Assembly (NCBI GenBank): GCA_021818505.1
Contig: JAKADX010000020.1
Coordinates: forward strand, 1 to 64,000
Length of the DNA stretch: 64,000 nucleotides
Source of the DNA: Pseudomonadota bacterium
GTDB taxonomy: Bacteria > Pseudomonadota > Alphaproteobacteria > Acetobacterales > Acetobacteraceae
Reading direction: 5' to 3'
This document shows, in pieces, positions 7,998 to 16,669 of this stretch. Numbering within the stretch: position 1 is the first letter of the stretch; each line of letters opens with the position of its first letter. The notes under the pieces were generated by a model. The model had not been told where the DNA came from. It searched no databases and worked only from the letters and a program-made list of their open reading frames with translations. The translations under genes and the position numbers were made by a program.

Positions 7998-8569
7998 TCC
8001 GCAAGCTGCTCACCGTGATCGAGGAAACCCACCGCGAGGCCGAGCAGGACATCCGCCCGCCGACACGCAAGGCGGCGGCGATCGCCGTCATCGCCAATCC
8101 CTGCGCCGGCCGCTTTGTCGAGGATCTGGGCGAGCTGATCGCGCTCGGCGAGATGCTGGGCGGGCTGCTCGGCGAACGTGCGGTGCGCGCGCTCGGCATC
8201 CAGCCCGGTCAGGCGCACAGCTACGGCAAGGCTGCGATCGTGGGCGAGGACGGCGAGCTGGAACACGCTGCCGCCATCCTGCACCCGAAACTCGGCGCGC
8301 CACTGCGCGCGGCCGTGGAGAAAGGCGCGGCGCTGGTGCCGAGTGCGAAGAAGCGCGGCGGCATGGGCACGGAAATCGACGTGCCGCTCGGCCACAAGGA
8401 CGCCGCCTTCGTGCGCAGCCATTTCGATGCGATGGCGGTGCGCGTGGCGGACGCGCCGCGGCGCGATGAGATCGTCGTCGCTGTCGTCGTCACCGACAGC
8501 GGCCGGCCGCTGCCACGCATCGGCGGGCTGGCGGTCGCCGACATCGTCGGCAAGGACGGACTGCGATGA
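7994..8569 (+). CDS. AA_synth (DUF1185) family protein
   Basis: A 191-residue protein of the 'amino acid synthesis' family (PF06684). It shows the family blocks PPTRKAAAIAVIANPCAGRF near the N-terminus (split here as the conserved NPCAGR), GIQPGQAHSYGKAAIVG, HPKLGAPLR, and KKRGGMGTEIDVPLGHKDAAFVRSHFD. The name is historical; no reaction is established to my knowledge. It overlaps UPF0280 by 4 nt and is the last gene of the tightly overlapping set. Co-occurrence with the hydroxylase and reductase suggests a ring-opening or maturation role in N-heterocycle catabolism; this is inference from position. Confidence 0.7.
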   Translation: MIRKLLTVIEETHREAEQDIRPPTRKAAAIAVIANPCAGRFVEDLGELIALGEMLGGLLGERAVRALGIQPGQAHSYGKAAIVGEDGELEHAAAILHPKLGAPLRAAVEKGAALVPSAKKRGGMGTEIDVPLGHKDAAFVRSHFDAMAVRVADAPRRDEIVVAVVVTDSGRPLPRIGGLAVADIVGKDGLR

Positions 8570-8579
8570 GACGCGCGGC

Positions 8580-9227
8580 ATGAGCGCGCTGCACGTCATC
8601 GCCGCGCGGCCGCGGCTGTTCGGCGCCGCACTGGTCGGCATCGTGACGGGACTGGTGCTGCCGGCGTCGATGCACATGCTGACGCGCATCCTGGTCGGCT
8701 GGGACGCGTTCTGCCTGCTGTTCCTGATCCTGTCGGCGCACATGTTCAGCATCCGTCACACCGGCGGCATCGCCGCCGATGCCGAACGGCAGGAAGAAGG
8801 CGAGTGGACGATCTTCTGGATCACCGTCGGTGGCGTCACCGCCAGTTTTGCCGCGATCATCGGCGAGTTTTCGGCGACCAAGGACGTCTCCGCCGGCACG
8901 CGCGCGGCCATGGTCGCGGCGACGCTGCTGCTGTCGTGGCTGATGACGCACACGCTGTTCGCGCTGCGTTACGCGCACGAATACTACGAGCAGGAGGGCG
9001 AGTCGGGCGAAGTCGCGCGGGGGCTGGACTTCCCCGAGGACATCGCACCCGACTACTGGGACTTCTTCTATTTCTCGCTGGTGCTGGGCATGACGTTCCA
9101 GGTCTCCGACGTGCAGATCACCAGCCGCAAGCTGCGGCGGCTGGCGGCGGCGCACGGCCTGCTCGGCTTCCTGTTCAACACCGTCATCCTCGCTCTTTCC
9201 GTCAACATCGGCGCCGGGCTGCTGTAG
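8580..9227 (+). CDS. DUF1345 integral membrane protein
   Basis: A 215-residue membrane protein with five or six hydrophobic segments (for example LFGAALVGIVTGLVLPAS, FCLLFLILSAHMFSI, MVAATLLLSWLMTHTLFAL and LGFLFNTVILALSV). The motif DFFYFSLVLGMTFQVSDVQI near the C-terminus is typical of DUF1345. Its function is unknown. The ATG at 8580 lies 10 nt after the AA_synth stop, so it is probably co-transcribed; no strong Shine-Dalgarno is seen. It also lies directly upstream of the importer genes, so it may be an accessory or merely a bystander in the operon. Confidence 0.75.
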   Translation: MSALHVIAARPRLFGAALVGIVTGLVLPASMHMLTRILVGWDAFCLLFLILSAHMFSIRHTGGIAADAERQEEGEWTIFWITVGGVTASFAAIIGEFSATKDVSAGTRAAMVAATLLLSWLMTHTLFALRYAHEYYEQEGESGEVARGLDFPEDIAPDYWDFFYFSLVLGMTFQVSDVQITSRKLRRLAAAHGLLGFLFNTVILALSVNIGAGLL

Positions 9228-9249
9228 CGCGCCGGCCCAGGAGGAACGC

Positions 9250-10455
9250 ATGTCGCTGACCCGCCGCTCGCTGCTTGCCGCGTCCGCGGCCACGCTCGCC
9301 GCGCCTGCCATTGCGCGCGCCGCCGCCGCGCCGATCCGCATCGGCGAGATCAATTCCTACACCGCCGTGCCGGCCTTCACTCTGCCGTATCGCAACGGCT
9401 GGCAGCTTGCCGTCGAGCAGGTGAACGCGGCGGGCGGCGTGCTCGGCCGCCCGATCGAGGTGATCAGCCGCGACGATGCCGGCAAGCCGGCCGATGCGAT
9501 CCGGCTCGCGGGCGAGTTGCTGAACGAGCAGAAGGTCGATCTGCTGGCCGGCGGCTTTCTCTCCAATATCGGTCTTGCGCTCAGCGACTTTGCGCAGCGC
9601 AATCACAAACTCTACATCGCCGGCGAACCGCTGACCGACGCGCTGGTGTGGGAGAAAGGCAATGCGATGTGCTTCCGCCTGCGCCCCTCCACCTACATGC
9701 AGGCGGCGATGCTGGTGCCGGAGGCGGCGAAGCTGCCGGCGAAGCGCTGGGTGACGGTGGCGCCGAACTATGAATACGGCAAGTCCGCGGTGAAGTGGTT
9801 CCAGCAACTGCTGAAAGCGGCACGCCCCGATGTGGAATTCGTCGCCGAACAGTGGCCCGCACTCGGCAAGATCGACGCCGGCGCCACGGTCGCGGCGCTG
9901 GAGGAGGCGAAGCCGGACGCGATTTACAACGTCACCTTCGGCGGCGACCTGACGAAATTCGTCCGCCAGGGCAACACGCGCGGCCTGTTCGAGAAGCGCG
10001 GCGTGGTGTCGCTGCTGACCGGTGAACCGGAATATCTCGACCCCCTGGGCGCCGAGACGCCGGAAGGCTGGATCGTCACCGGGTATCCGGTGAACACCGA
10101 CACCTCGCCCGACGACGCGACGTTCAAGGCGGCGTACAAGGCGAAGTTCAACGAGATGCCGAAGATGGGTTCGGTCGTCGGATTCGCGCTGATCCACGCG
10201 ATTGTCGCAGGAATCGCGCAGGCGGGCAACACGGACACCAACACGATGGCCGACAAGGGTTTCCCCGGCGCCAGCTTTGCGACCCCGTTCGGACGTGCGA
10301 CGTGGCGCGCGATCGACCATCAATCGACGCTCGGCACCTTCGTCGGCCGCACCGCGCTGAAGGACGGGCGCGGCGTCATGGTGGACTGGCATTACGTGGA
10401 TGGCGCGAACGCGCTACCGCCGGATGCCGAGGTGCGCAAGATGCGGCCGGCCTGA
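9250..10455 (+). CDS. ABC importer substrate-binding protein, LivK-type
   Basis: A 401-residue periplasmic binding protein (Peripla_BP_6 type). The N-terminus TRRSLLAASAATLAAPAIARA is a Tat-like or Sec signal with cleavage near residue 25. The mature part begins with IRIGEINSYTA and has the DDAGKPADA and PDAIYNVTFGGDL segments of the family. AGGAGG lies just before the ATG at 9250. The gene opens a four-component importer (9250-13771) immediately downstream of the hydroxylase/reductase genes, so the ligand may be the catabolic substrate. Sequence alone cannot separate an amino acid, amide or aromatic acid ligand. Confidence 0.8.
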   Translation: MSLTRRSLLAASAATLAAPAIARAAAAPIRIGEINSYTAVPAFTLPYRNGWQLAVEQVNAAGGVLGRPIEVISRDDAGKPADAIRLAGELLNEQKVDLLAGGFLSNIGLALSDFAQRNHKLYIAGEPLTDALVWEKGNAMCFRLRPSTYMQAAMLVPEAAKLPAKRWVTVAPNYEYGKSAVKWFQQLLKAARPDVEFVAEQWPALGKIDAGATVAALEEAKPDAIYNVTFGGDLTKFVRQGNTRGLFEKRGVVSLLTGEPEYLDPLGAETPEGWIVTGYPVNTDTSPDDATFKAAYKAKFNEMPKMGSVVGFALIHAIVAGIAQAGNTDTNTMADKGFPGASFATPFGRATWRAIDHQSTLGTFVGRTALKDGRGVMVDWHYVDGANALPPDAEVRKMRPA

Positions 10456-10479
10456 ACCGCGCCGAACCGCGCGCGCCAC

Positions 10480-12315
10480 ATGACGTTCCTGCTGCTGCAA
10501 CTGCTCACCGGCATCGCCGGTGCGTCGGCGCTGTTCCTGGTGTCGGCGGGGCTGACCGTGATCTTCGGCGTCACGCGTGTGGTGAATTTCTCCCACGGCA
10601 GCCTCTACATGCTCGGGGCCTATGTCGCGTGGAGCACACTCACGCATCTGCCGGCAACGCCGCTCGGGTTCGCAATCGGCGTGCTTGCGACCGCACTGGT
10701 GCTCGCCGCCCTCGGCGCGGGGCTGGAGATGGCGCTGCTGCGGCGCATCTATCGCGCGCCGGAACTGCTGCAACTGCTGGCGACGTTCGGCGTGGTGCTG
10801 ATCGTGCAGGACGCGACGCAGGCGATCTGGGGAGCGGAGGATCTGTCGTTGCCGCGCCCGGCCTGGATGCGCGCGTTCGTTGCCATCGGCAGCGAGCGGT
10901 TTCCCGCCTACGACCTGCTGCTGATCGCGGCGGGGCCGGCGGTGCTGGGCGCGCTGTGGCTGCTGCTGCATCGCACGCGCTTCGGCACGCTGGTGCGCGC
11001 GGCCACACAGGATCGCGAGATGGTGGCAGCCCTCGGCGTCGATCAGCGCGTGCTGTTCACTGCGGTGTTCGCGCTCGGCGCGGGACTGGCAGGGCTGGGC
11101 GGGGTGCTCGCTTTGCCGGACGGATCGGCCAATCTGCAACTCGATCTGTCCGTCATCACCGATGCCTTTGTCATCGTCGTGGTCGGCGGGCTGGGCAGCC
11201 TGACCGGCGCGTATCTGGCGAGTCTGCTGATCGGCGTGATGCAGTCGCTCGGCATTCTGTTCGTGCCGAAGCTGACGCTGGTGATGGTGTTCGCGGTGAT
11301 GGCGGTCGTGCTGGTGGTGCGCCCGCAGGGCCTGCTCGGCCGCGCCGCTGCCACCGTGCGCGAAGCGGCCGCGCCGCCGCTCGTGCGGCCCGCGCCGCGG
11401 GCGCTGCGCTGGCTCGCTGCCGCGGCGCTTGCCGCGCTCATCGTCGCACCGCTGCTGGTCGGACCGTTCACGGTCTCGGTGCTGACCGAGGCGATGATCG
11501 CGGTGCTGTTCGCTTGCTCGCTGCATTTCATGATGGGGCCGGGCGGGATGCCGAGCTTCGGTCATGCCGCGTGGTTCGGGCTCGGTGCCTACGGCGCGGC
11601 GCTGGCGGCAACCGCGCTCGCCTGGCCGCTGCCGTTTGCCTTGCTGCTCGCGCCGCTTGTCGCCGGCATCATCGCCGCTTCGTTTGGCTGGTTCGTGGTG
11701 CGATTGTCGGGCGTGTATCTGGCGATGCTGACGCTGGCGTTCGCGCAGATCGTGTGGGCGGTGGCCGAGCAATGGAGCGGTATCACCGGCGGCGATGACG
11801 GCATTCTCGGCGTCTGGCCGCAGGGCGTGCTGGCGCGGCCGCACATCTTCTATTGGCTCACGCTCGCCGTGGGCACGGCCGGCGCTTTGCTGCTGCGCCG
11901 CGCGCTGTATGCGCCGTTCGGCTACGCGCTGCGCGGCGCGCGCGATTCGACGCTGCGGGCGGAGTCGATCGGCCTGCCGACCGCGCGGCTGCGGCTGGTC
12001 GCGTTTGCGATCGCCGGCGCGGCGGCGGGGCTGGCGGGCGGGCTGTCCGCCTACAGCAAGGGCAGCGTGTTCCCGACCTATGTCTCGATCGGGCACTCCG
12101 TAGATGCGCTGCTGATGGTGCTGCTCGGCGGCGTGCAGACGATGAGCGGGCCGATCGTCGGCGCGTTTGCCTATACCGGCCTGTATGACACGCTCCTGCT
12201 GGCGACGGCGCAATGGCGCCTGGTGCTGGGCGCCGCGATCGTGGCGCTGGTGCTGGTGTTTCCGCAGGGCATCGCCGGCGCGACCCTGCCCGCATGGCGC
12301 CGGCGCGCGGCGTGA
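10480..12315 (+). CDS. Fused LivH-LivM permease
   Basis: A 611-residue protein combining both inner-membrane subunits of a branched-chain-type importer. Residues 1-285 are LivH-like (GLTVIFGVTRVVNFSHGSLYM; FVIVVVGGLGSLTGAYLASL). After a short Pro/Ala/Arg-rich linker (about 287-310), residues 311-600 are LivM-like (MPSFGHAAWFGLGAYGAA; MLTLAFAQIVWAVAEQWSGITGGDDGI). The usual arrangement is two separate genes of about 290-330 residues each, and the combined length fits a clean fusion. The stop overlaps the GTG of the ATPase gene (GTGA). The second importer in this window instead fuses LivM to LivG. Confidence 0.85.
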   Translation: MTFLLLQLLTGIAGASALFLVSAGLTVIFGVTRVVNFSHGSLYMLGAYVAWSTLTHLPATPLGFAIGVLATALVLAALGAGLEMALLRRIYRAPELLQLLATFGVVLIVQDATQAIWGAEDLSLPRPAWMRAFVAIGSERFPAYDLLLIAAGPAVLGALWLLLHRTRFGTLVRAATQDREMVAALGVDQRVLFTAVFALGAGLAGLGGVLALPDGSANLQLDLSVITDAFVIVVVGGLGSLTGAYLASLLIGVMQSLGILFVPKLTLVMVFAVMAVVLVVRPQGLLGRAAATVREAAAPPLVRPAPRALRWLAAAALAALIVAPLLVGPFTVSVLTEAMIAVLFACSLHFMMGPGGMPSFGHAAWFGLGAYGAALAATALAWPLPFALLLAPLVAGIIAASFGWFVVRLSGVYLAMLTLAFAQIVWAVAEQWSGITGGDDGILGVWPQGVLARPHIFYWLTLAVGTAGALLLRRALYAPFGYALRGARDSTLRAESIGLPTARLRLVAFAIAGAAAGLAGGLSAYSKGSVFPTYVSIGHSVDALLMVLLGGVQTMSGPIVGAFAYTGLYDTLLLATAQWRLVLGAAIVALVLVFPQGIAGATLPAWRRRAA

Positions 12316-13070
12316 GCGTGCTGGCGGCCGCAGGTCTGTGCAAGAGTTTCGGCGGCGTGCCGGCGGTGCGCGGCGTGTCGTTCGCGGTCGCGGGCGGGGA
12401 GATGCTGGCGCTGATCGGGCCGAACGGCGCCGGCAAATCCACCTGCTTCAACATGCTCAGCGGCCAGTTGCGCCCCGATGCCGGGCGCGTGCGGCTGGAT
12501 GCGCGCGACATCACCGGGCTTGCGCCGCGCCGCATCTGGCGGCTCGGCGTCGGGCGCACGTTCCAGATCACCGCGACGTTTGCCTCGATGACGGTGCGCG
12601 AGAACGTGCAGATGGCGCTGCTGTCGCACCACGGCGACGTGTTCCGCTTCTGGTGCGCGGCGCGGCATCGCCATGTCGCGGCGGCCGACGCTCTGCTCGC
12701 CCCGCTCGGCCTCGGCCCGCACGCCGACATCGCCGCGGGCGTGCTCGCCTATGGCGATCTCAAGCGGCTGGAACTGGCGATGGCGCTGGCGAATGCGCCG
12801 CGGCTGCTGCTGATGGACGAACCGACGGCCGGCATGGCGCCGGCGGAGCGCACCGCGCTGATGCGCCTGACCCGCACGCTCGCGGCCGAACGCGGCATCG
12901 CCGTGCTGTTCACCGAGCATGACATGGACATCGTGTTCAGCGTCGCCGACCGCATCCTGGTGTTGCACCAGGGCGAACTGATCGCCGAGGGCGATGGGTC
13001 CGCGATCCGCGCCGACCCGCGCGTGCGCGAAGTCTATCTCGGCACCGGCGCCACGAGCGGCGGACACTGA
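12312..13070 (+). CDS. ABC importer ATPase, LivG-type
   Basis: A 252-residue ATPase with Walker A GPNGAGKST (36-44), the signature LAYGDLKRLELA and Walker B LLLMDEP, followed by the LivG-style TAGMAPAER segment. The GTG at 12312 is chosen because it overlaps the permease stop (GTGA) and starts just before the conserved GLCKSFGG strand. The stop overlaps the ATG of the LivF gene by one base (TGATG). It powers the importer encoded by the adjacent genes. Confidence 0.85.
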   Translation: MSVLAAAGLCKSFGGVPAVRGVSFAVAGGEMLALIGPNGAGKSTCFNMLSGQLRPDAGRVRLDARDITGLAPRRIWRLGVGRTFQITATFASMTVRENVQMALLSHHGDVFRFWCAARHRHVAAADALLAPLGLGPHADIAAGVLAYGDLKRLELAMALANAPRLLLMDEPTAGMAPAERTALMRLTRTLAAERGIAVLFTEHDMDIVFSVADRILVLHQGELIAEGDGSAIRADPRVREVYLGTGATSGGH

Positions 13071-13771
13071 TGCTGCGCGTCGATCATCTCGATGGCTTCT
13101 ACGGTCGCGCGCATGTGCTGCAATCGGTGTCGTTCGCGCTAGCCGCGGGCGAAGTGCTGGTGCTGCTCGGCCGCAACGGCGCGGGCAAGAGCACCACGAT
13201 GAAGTCGCTGATCGGCCTGCTGCGCCCACGCGGCGGCCGCATCCTGTTCGGCGGTCAGGACGTCGCGGGATGGGAACCGCACCGCATCGCGCGGCTTGGC
13301 ATGGGCTACGTGCCTGAGGACCGGCGCATCTTTGCCGATCTGACGGTGGCGGAAAATCTGGAAGTCGGGCGCCGGCCCGCGCGGGTGGGCCTGCCGGAGT
13401 GGACAGAGGAAAAACTGTTCGCCCTGTTCCCCAATCTCGCCCGCATGCGCGACCGCCCCGGCGGACGCATGAGCGGCGGCGAGCAGCAGATGCTGACCAT
13501 CGCGCGCACGCTGATGGGCAACCCGGAGCTGGTGCTGCTGGACGAGCCGAGCGAGGGGCTGTCGCCGCTGATCGTCGAGCAGATGGCCCATGCGGTGCTG
13601 GCGCTGAAGCAGGCGGGCGTGACGGTGCTGCTCGCCGAACAGAACTTCCACTTCGCCGCGCGCGTCGCCGACCGCGCCGCGGTGATCGAGAGCGGGCGCA
13701 TCGTCTGGCGCGGCACGATGGCGGATTTGCTGGCGGACGAGGCGGTGCGGGCGGCGCATTTGCAGGTGTAG
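13070..13771 (+). CDS. ABC importer ATPase, LivF-type
   Basis: A 233-residue ATPase with Walker A GRNGAGKST (34-42), Q-loop region VPEDRRIFADLTVAENL, signature MSGGEQQML and Walker B LVLLDEPSEGLSP. It is the second ATPase of the importer. Its last 60 bp (encoding MADLLADEAVRAAHLQV) recur with small changes at about 15101-15169, where no intact gene is present. It is the last clear member of the operon that begins at 2010. Confidence 0.85.
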   Translation: MLRVDHLDGFYGRAHVLQSVSFALAAGEVLVLLGRNGAGKSTTMKSLIGLLRPRGGRILFGGQDVAGWEPHRIARLGMGYVPEDRRIFADLTVAENLEVGRRPARVGLPEWTEEKLFALFPNLARMRDRPGGRMSGGEQQMLTIARTLMGNPELVLLDEPSEGLSPLIVEQMAHAVLALKQAGVTVLLAEQNFHFAARVADRAAVIESGRIVWRGTMADLLADEAVRAAHLQV

Positions 13772-13805
13772 CGGCGGGACACGTCCTTCAACGACGGAGC
13801 CGGAC

Positions 13806-13976
13806 ATGAAGCTCATCGTCATGCTGATCAGCCTCAACATCCACTACGGTCCGGCGACGATCGCCGGATTCGAGACGTTGCAGGGCTGCCGCGCGGCGGA
13901 ACCGATCGTCGCGGCCTTCTACAAGCGGACGACGCGCAGCGCTGTCGTCACCGAGTGCGTCGAACTGCCGAAGTGA
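13806..13976 (+). CDS. Small protein, 56 residues, unknown function
   Basis: An ORF too short for most gene finders: ATG at 13806, TGA at 13974-13976, preceded by GACGGAGCC. The product starts MKLIVMLISLNIHYGP, contains GFETLQGC and two cysteines, and ends CVELPK. The N-terminal hydrophobic stretch is short, so it could be an exported or membrane-associated peptide. It lies 34 nt after the importer ATPase and converges with the DUF5996 gene (2 nt between stops). Good codon usage and a plausible ribosome-binding site support it; no family is recognised. Confidence 0.5.
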   Translation: MKLIVMLISLNIHYGPATIAGFETLQGCRAAEPIVAAFYKRTTRSAVVTECVELPK

Positions 13977-13978
13977 TG

Positions 13979-14920
13979 TCAGAGCCGGCGCACCCGGCCC
14001 GGCACGCCGAGCGGACATTCCAGCGCCGCGCGATCCCAGCCGCCGGCATCGGCCGCGGCGTCATAGGTGGCGGCGAGGAACTCCAGCAGCAGCGCCTCGG
14101 GCTTCGCCGCCGCGCGGACCGTGTCATAGGGCAGGATGAACTCTCCCATCTTCGCGTCGAACCACGCGCCTTCCGGCACCGCCCGGTCGCGGAAACCCGC
14201 CGGCTCCGGATAGGCATAGGCGTAGAAGGCGGCTTGCGGGAAGGCCTCGCTGCCCGGCCAGAACCCGGCACTGCTCACCTCGTGCGAATAGGCTTCCCGC
14301 GTGACGGCGTCAGGCAGTCCGGGGATGCCGCCAGGATGCAGCGGCGCCGTCCGTCCGGAAAACCGGGTGACGGCGAGATCGAAGCTGCCCCAGAAGAAAT
14401 GCACCGGACTCACCTTGCCCAGGAAGCCGCTGCGGAACTGCCTGAAGATGCGGTCCACCTGCACGAGCGCGCGCCAGAACCGGTGCGCCGCGGCGGCGTC
14501 ATAGGCGGCGTGCGTGCGGTCGTGGGGGAAGCGGATGGGGTTCGCCACCTCGTTCGGCATGTCGTTGATGGCGACCCCGACGCCCATGCCGTGCAGCAGG
14601 TCCATGACGTGGCGATAAAACGCGGCGACGGTCTGCGGCGCGAGCGCGATCGCCTGCGCCTCGCCCCGGCTGGTGCGGGCGAGCAGGCGGTGCGAGATGA
14701 AATCGAACTCCAGTTCGACGATTTCATCCCCGATCGGCATCGGCGAGGTGCCGAGGCCGCGCGCGGTCACATACAGCGTGACCTGCCAGCCGTGGTTGGT
14801 CCAGGGCGTCAGCGCCAGCCGCACCTTTCCCACGATCTGGGTCCAGAGCTGCAAGGTCGCCGCCGTGTCGCGCCACGCGGGATACGGCAGTTCGGGCCAA
14901 ACCGTGGCGGTACCGTTCAT
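13979..14920 (-). CDS. DUF5996 family protein
   Basis: A 313-residue protein with the family's N-terminal WPELPYPAWRDTAATLQLWTQ-type start and the internal HFFWGSFDLAVTRFSGR and HEVSSAGFWPG motifs. Function is unknown. The ATG at 14920 is preferred over an upstream start because GGAGGACTT precedes it closely and the conserved region begins there. It is transcribed towards the importer operon, with stops of the two strands 2 nt apart, and is monocistronic as far as can be seen. Confidence 0.8.
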   Translation of the reverse strand: MNGTATVWPELPYPAWRDTAATLQLWTQIVGKVRLALTPWTNHGWQVTLYVTARGLGTSPMPIGDEIVELEFDFISHRLLARTSRGEAQAIALAPQTVAAFYRHVMDLLHGMGVGVAINDMPNEVANPIRFPHDRTHAAYDAAAAHRFWRALVQVDRIFRQFRSGFLGKVSPVHFFWGSFDLAVTRFSGRTAPLHPGGIPGLPDAVTREAYSHEVSSAGFWPGSEAFPQAAFYAYAYPEPAGFRDRAVPEGAWFDAKMGEFILPYDTVRAAAKPEALLLEFLAATYDAAADAGGWDRAALECPLGVPGRVRRL

Positions 14921-15100
14921 GGAAGTCCTCCGCTCCAGGATCGCGCATCTGCGGCGGCGCACCACCCCACCCTAGCAACCGCTCAACGCCGCCTCGCCTC
15001 CCGATTGCGTCAGCAAGAAGATGCCGCACGCATCCGGCGGGACCGGCGCCGACAGTTTGCGCCCTCCAGGTGGGGGACCACGCTTCCTGCCCCCCACGCT
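14921..15100. other. Non-coding stretch upstream of the DUF5996 gene
   Basis: It holds the ribosome-binding site of the DUF5996 gene at its left end. No other supportable gene, RNA or clear promoter is seen. It leads into two gene scars at 15101-15318. Confidence 0.4.
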
Positions 15101-15169
15101 TGCTGGTCCGCCACGATGGCGGCCCTGCTGGCCGATGAGGCGGTGCGGGCGGCGCATTCGCAGGTGTGA
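15101..15169 (+). pseudogene. livF 3'-end remnant
   Basis: Encodes TMAALLADEAVRAAHSQV then TGA, nearly identical to the last residues of the LivF ATPase ending at 13771 (TMADLLADEAVRAAHLQV). Nucleotide similarity starts around the CTGGnnCGnCACGATGGCGG segment and stops at the stop codon. No ATPase body is present upstream. This is a duplicated gene tail left by rearrangement, not a working gene. Confidence 0.65.
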
Positions 15170-15201
15170 TGCTGGCGCGATGCGGGGCGAGTGCTGGAAC
15201 G

Positions 15202-15318
15202 TTACGACGACAGGCGGTCGCGGCACGAATCGCCGGCGGGCGGCTTGCCGGGCCGCTGATCGTGCTGATCTGCTTGCGACCGCGCCGCCTGGGTGCCCTC
15301 TTCGCCGCCCTCGCCGCA
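15202..15318 (+). pseudogene. Remnant of the small repeated-family gene
   Basis: Codes in one frame for AVAARIAGGRLAGPLIVLIC and then RRLGALFAAL, matching VAAQIKGGRLAGPLIILIW...RRLGTRFAAL of the intact copy at 16973-17566. The start region, the leaderless promoter and the Arg/Pro-rich tail are missing. It abuts the livF remnant on the left and the glycosyltransferase stop codon on the right. Confidence 0.65.
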
Positions 15319-15321
15319 TGG

Positions 15322-16173
15322 TCAGATCAGCCCGATGAACTCGTCCGGCACGCGAGCGACCGTCCCGCGGAAATACGTCGGCACGTAAAATCCATCCACT
15401 AGCCGGATGCTGCCGACAAGCCTGCGCAAATCAGCGTCGAAGTCGAACGGTGCCTCCGGGCGCTGTCTCAAAAGCCCAGCAGGGACATCGTAGCTACGCC
15501 GGATATGCTCATCATCGCTAATCCGCTGATGGGCGCCGTGGCCGTTCGCCAGTGTCTCCGGCGCCCAGTCCATGTTCCTTGTAAGCAGGAGACGGCGCAG
15601 CGACACCTCCCGATCCATCGTGGCGAGGTGAAACTGATAGAGGTCCGAGCGATATTCGGGGAAATGATCGCAGCAATGGAATCCCGGATGCCATCGCAGC
15701 GGCACACGGGCGATCGTGGGCTTGCACATGCCCGCGCCAAACCAGACATGCCGCCGCTGGCCGAGGATCGGGCGTGCGGCGTCGAGCGGCTTCTCGTCCG
15801 GGGCCTGGAACATATGCAGGCCCGTGGGCGCGATCACATCGCTGCCGGTCGTCTGAAGGAACGCGAGAAGCGACCCATGCCGCCTGGGGTCGGCCAGCAG
15901 CATCTCGTCGGCATCGGTGTAGATGACGAGATCGTGGTCGGTCAGAAGCCCCCGCTGGATGCTGGCGATCAGCACGGGCCGCTGATCGTCATTGTGCGGT
16001 GAGCGGGCGAGAGGGATCACCTTGATCCCGTCAAGGCCCCGCGTGCTGCCGTCCGTCGAGCCGTGGTCGATCACGAACAGGGCCGCGCCGGGACACTGGT
16101 GTCGATAGTGCCGCACCCAGATCGGCAGCATCACATGCTCGTTGTAGGCCATTGTGACGATGGCAATCTTCAT
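15322..16173 (-). CDS. Glycosyltransferase family 2-like protein
   Basis: A 283-residue protein starting MKIAIVTMAYNE, the first strand of a GT-A fold. It has HGSTDGS (the nucleotide-sugar strand) and a metal-binding DADE (in LVIYTDADEML). The middle contains many His and Cys residues (HPGFHCCDHFP). It resembles the Glyco_tranf_2_4-type enzymes that process surface polysaccharides; donor and acceptor are unknown. No membrane span is evident. The stop lies 3 nt from the repeated-family remnant, so an insertion or deletion boundary is close to its 3' end. Confidence 0.75.
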   Translation of the reverse strand: MKIAIVTMAYNEHVMLPIWVRHYRHQCPGAALFVIDHGSTDGSTRGLDGIKVIPLARSPHNDDQRPVLIASIQRGLLTDHDLVIYTDADEMLLADPRRHGSLLAFLQTTGSDVIAPTGLHMFQAPDEKPLDAARPILGQRRHVWFGAGMCKPTIARVPLRWHPGFHCCDHFPEYRSDLYQFHLATMDREVSLRRLLLTRNMDWAPETLANGHGAHQRISDDEHIRRSYDVPAGLLRQRPEAPFDFDADLRRLVGSIRLVDGFYVPTYFRGTVARVPDEFIGLI

Positions 16174-16240
16174 GCAGCGCCCTTCATCCGCCCTGGCACG
16201 CGACGATCACTCGCCCCGAAACCCGCGCGCTCAATCGCCC

Positions 16241-16666
16241 TTACGCCGCCGCCATCACGTTGACCTCGACCCGCTTGCCGAGTGCGCGCAACGCTGCCTC
16301 GACCGTACCTATGTGGCTGCGGTGCAGCGGATCGCGCAGGCGGCGCACGCTCTTCTCGTCCAGCCCCAGCTTGCGGCCCAATTCGACGTTGGAGAGGCCG
16401 GCCGCCAGCATCGCGTCGTGCAGCGCCAGCTTGGTTGCCTCCAACGCGGCGACGGAGGCGACGGGCCGGCCGTGCGCGGCGGAGGGGCGGGGGATGGGCC
16501 GCCCGTCCTCCACGTAGAACGACAGCGCCGTGACCAGCGCATCGGCGGCCCGCTCCAGGGCTTCGGCCCGCGTTGCGCCGCCCGTGACCAGCGCCGGCAC
16601 GTCGGGGCAGGTGACGGTCACGCCATCGGCCGCTTCCTGAACGTCAACGGGATAGGCGTAGCGCAT
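16241..16666 (-). CDS. hicB: HicB-type antitoxin with HTH
   Basis: A 141-residue protein. Residues 1-60 are the HicB partial RNase-H-like fold (YPVDVQEAADGVTVTCPDVPALVTGG...EALERAADALVTAL), and residues 75-135 hold a helix-turn-helix (LSNVELGRKLGLDEKSVRRL). It binds and blocks HicA and represses the operon. It lies 3 nt downstream of hicA, the common toxin-first order. Confidence 0.85.
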   Translation of the reverse strand: MRYAYPVDVQEAADGVTVTCPDVPALVTGGATRAEALERAADALVTALSFYVEDGRPIPRPSAAHGRPVASVAALEATKLALHDAMLAAGLSNVELGRKLGLDEKSVRRLRDPLHRSHIGTVEAALRALGKRVEVNVMAAA

Positions 16667-16669
16667 CGG

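Noticed and set aside
10414-12213. 599-codon minus-strand open frame
   Set aside because: Antisense to the fused permease; the His/Gln/Arg-rich product has no recognisable domain.
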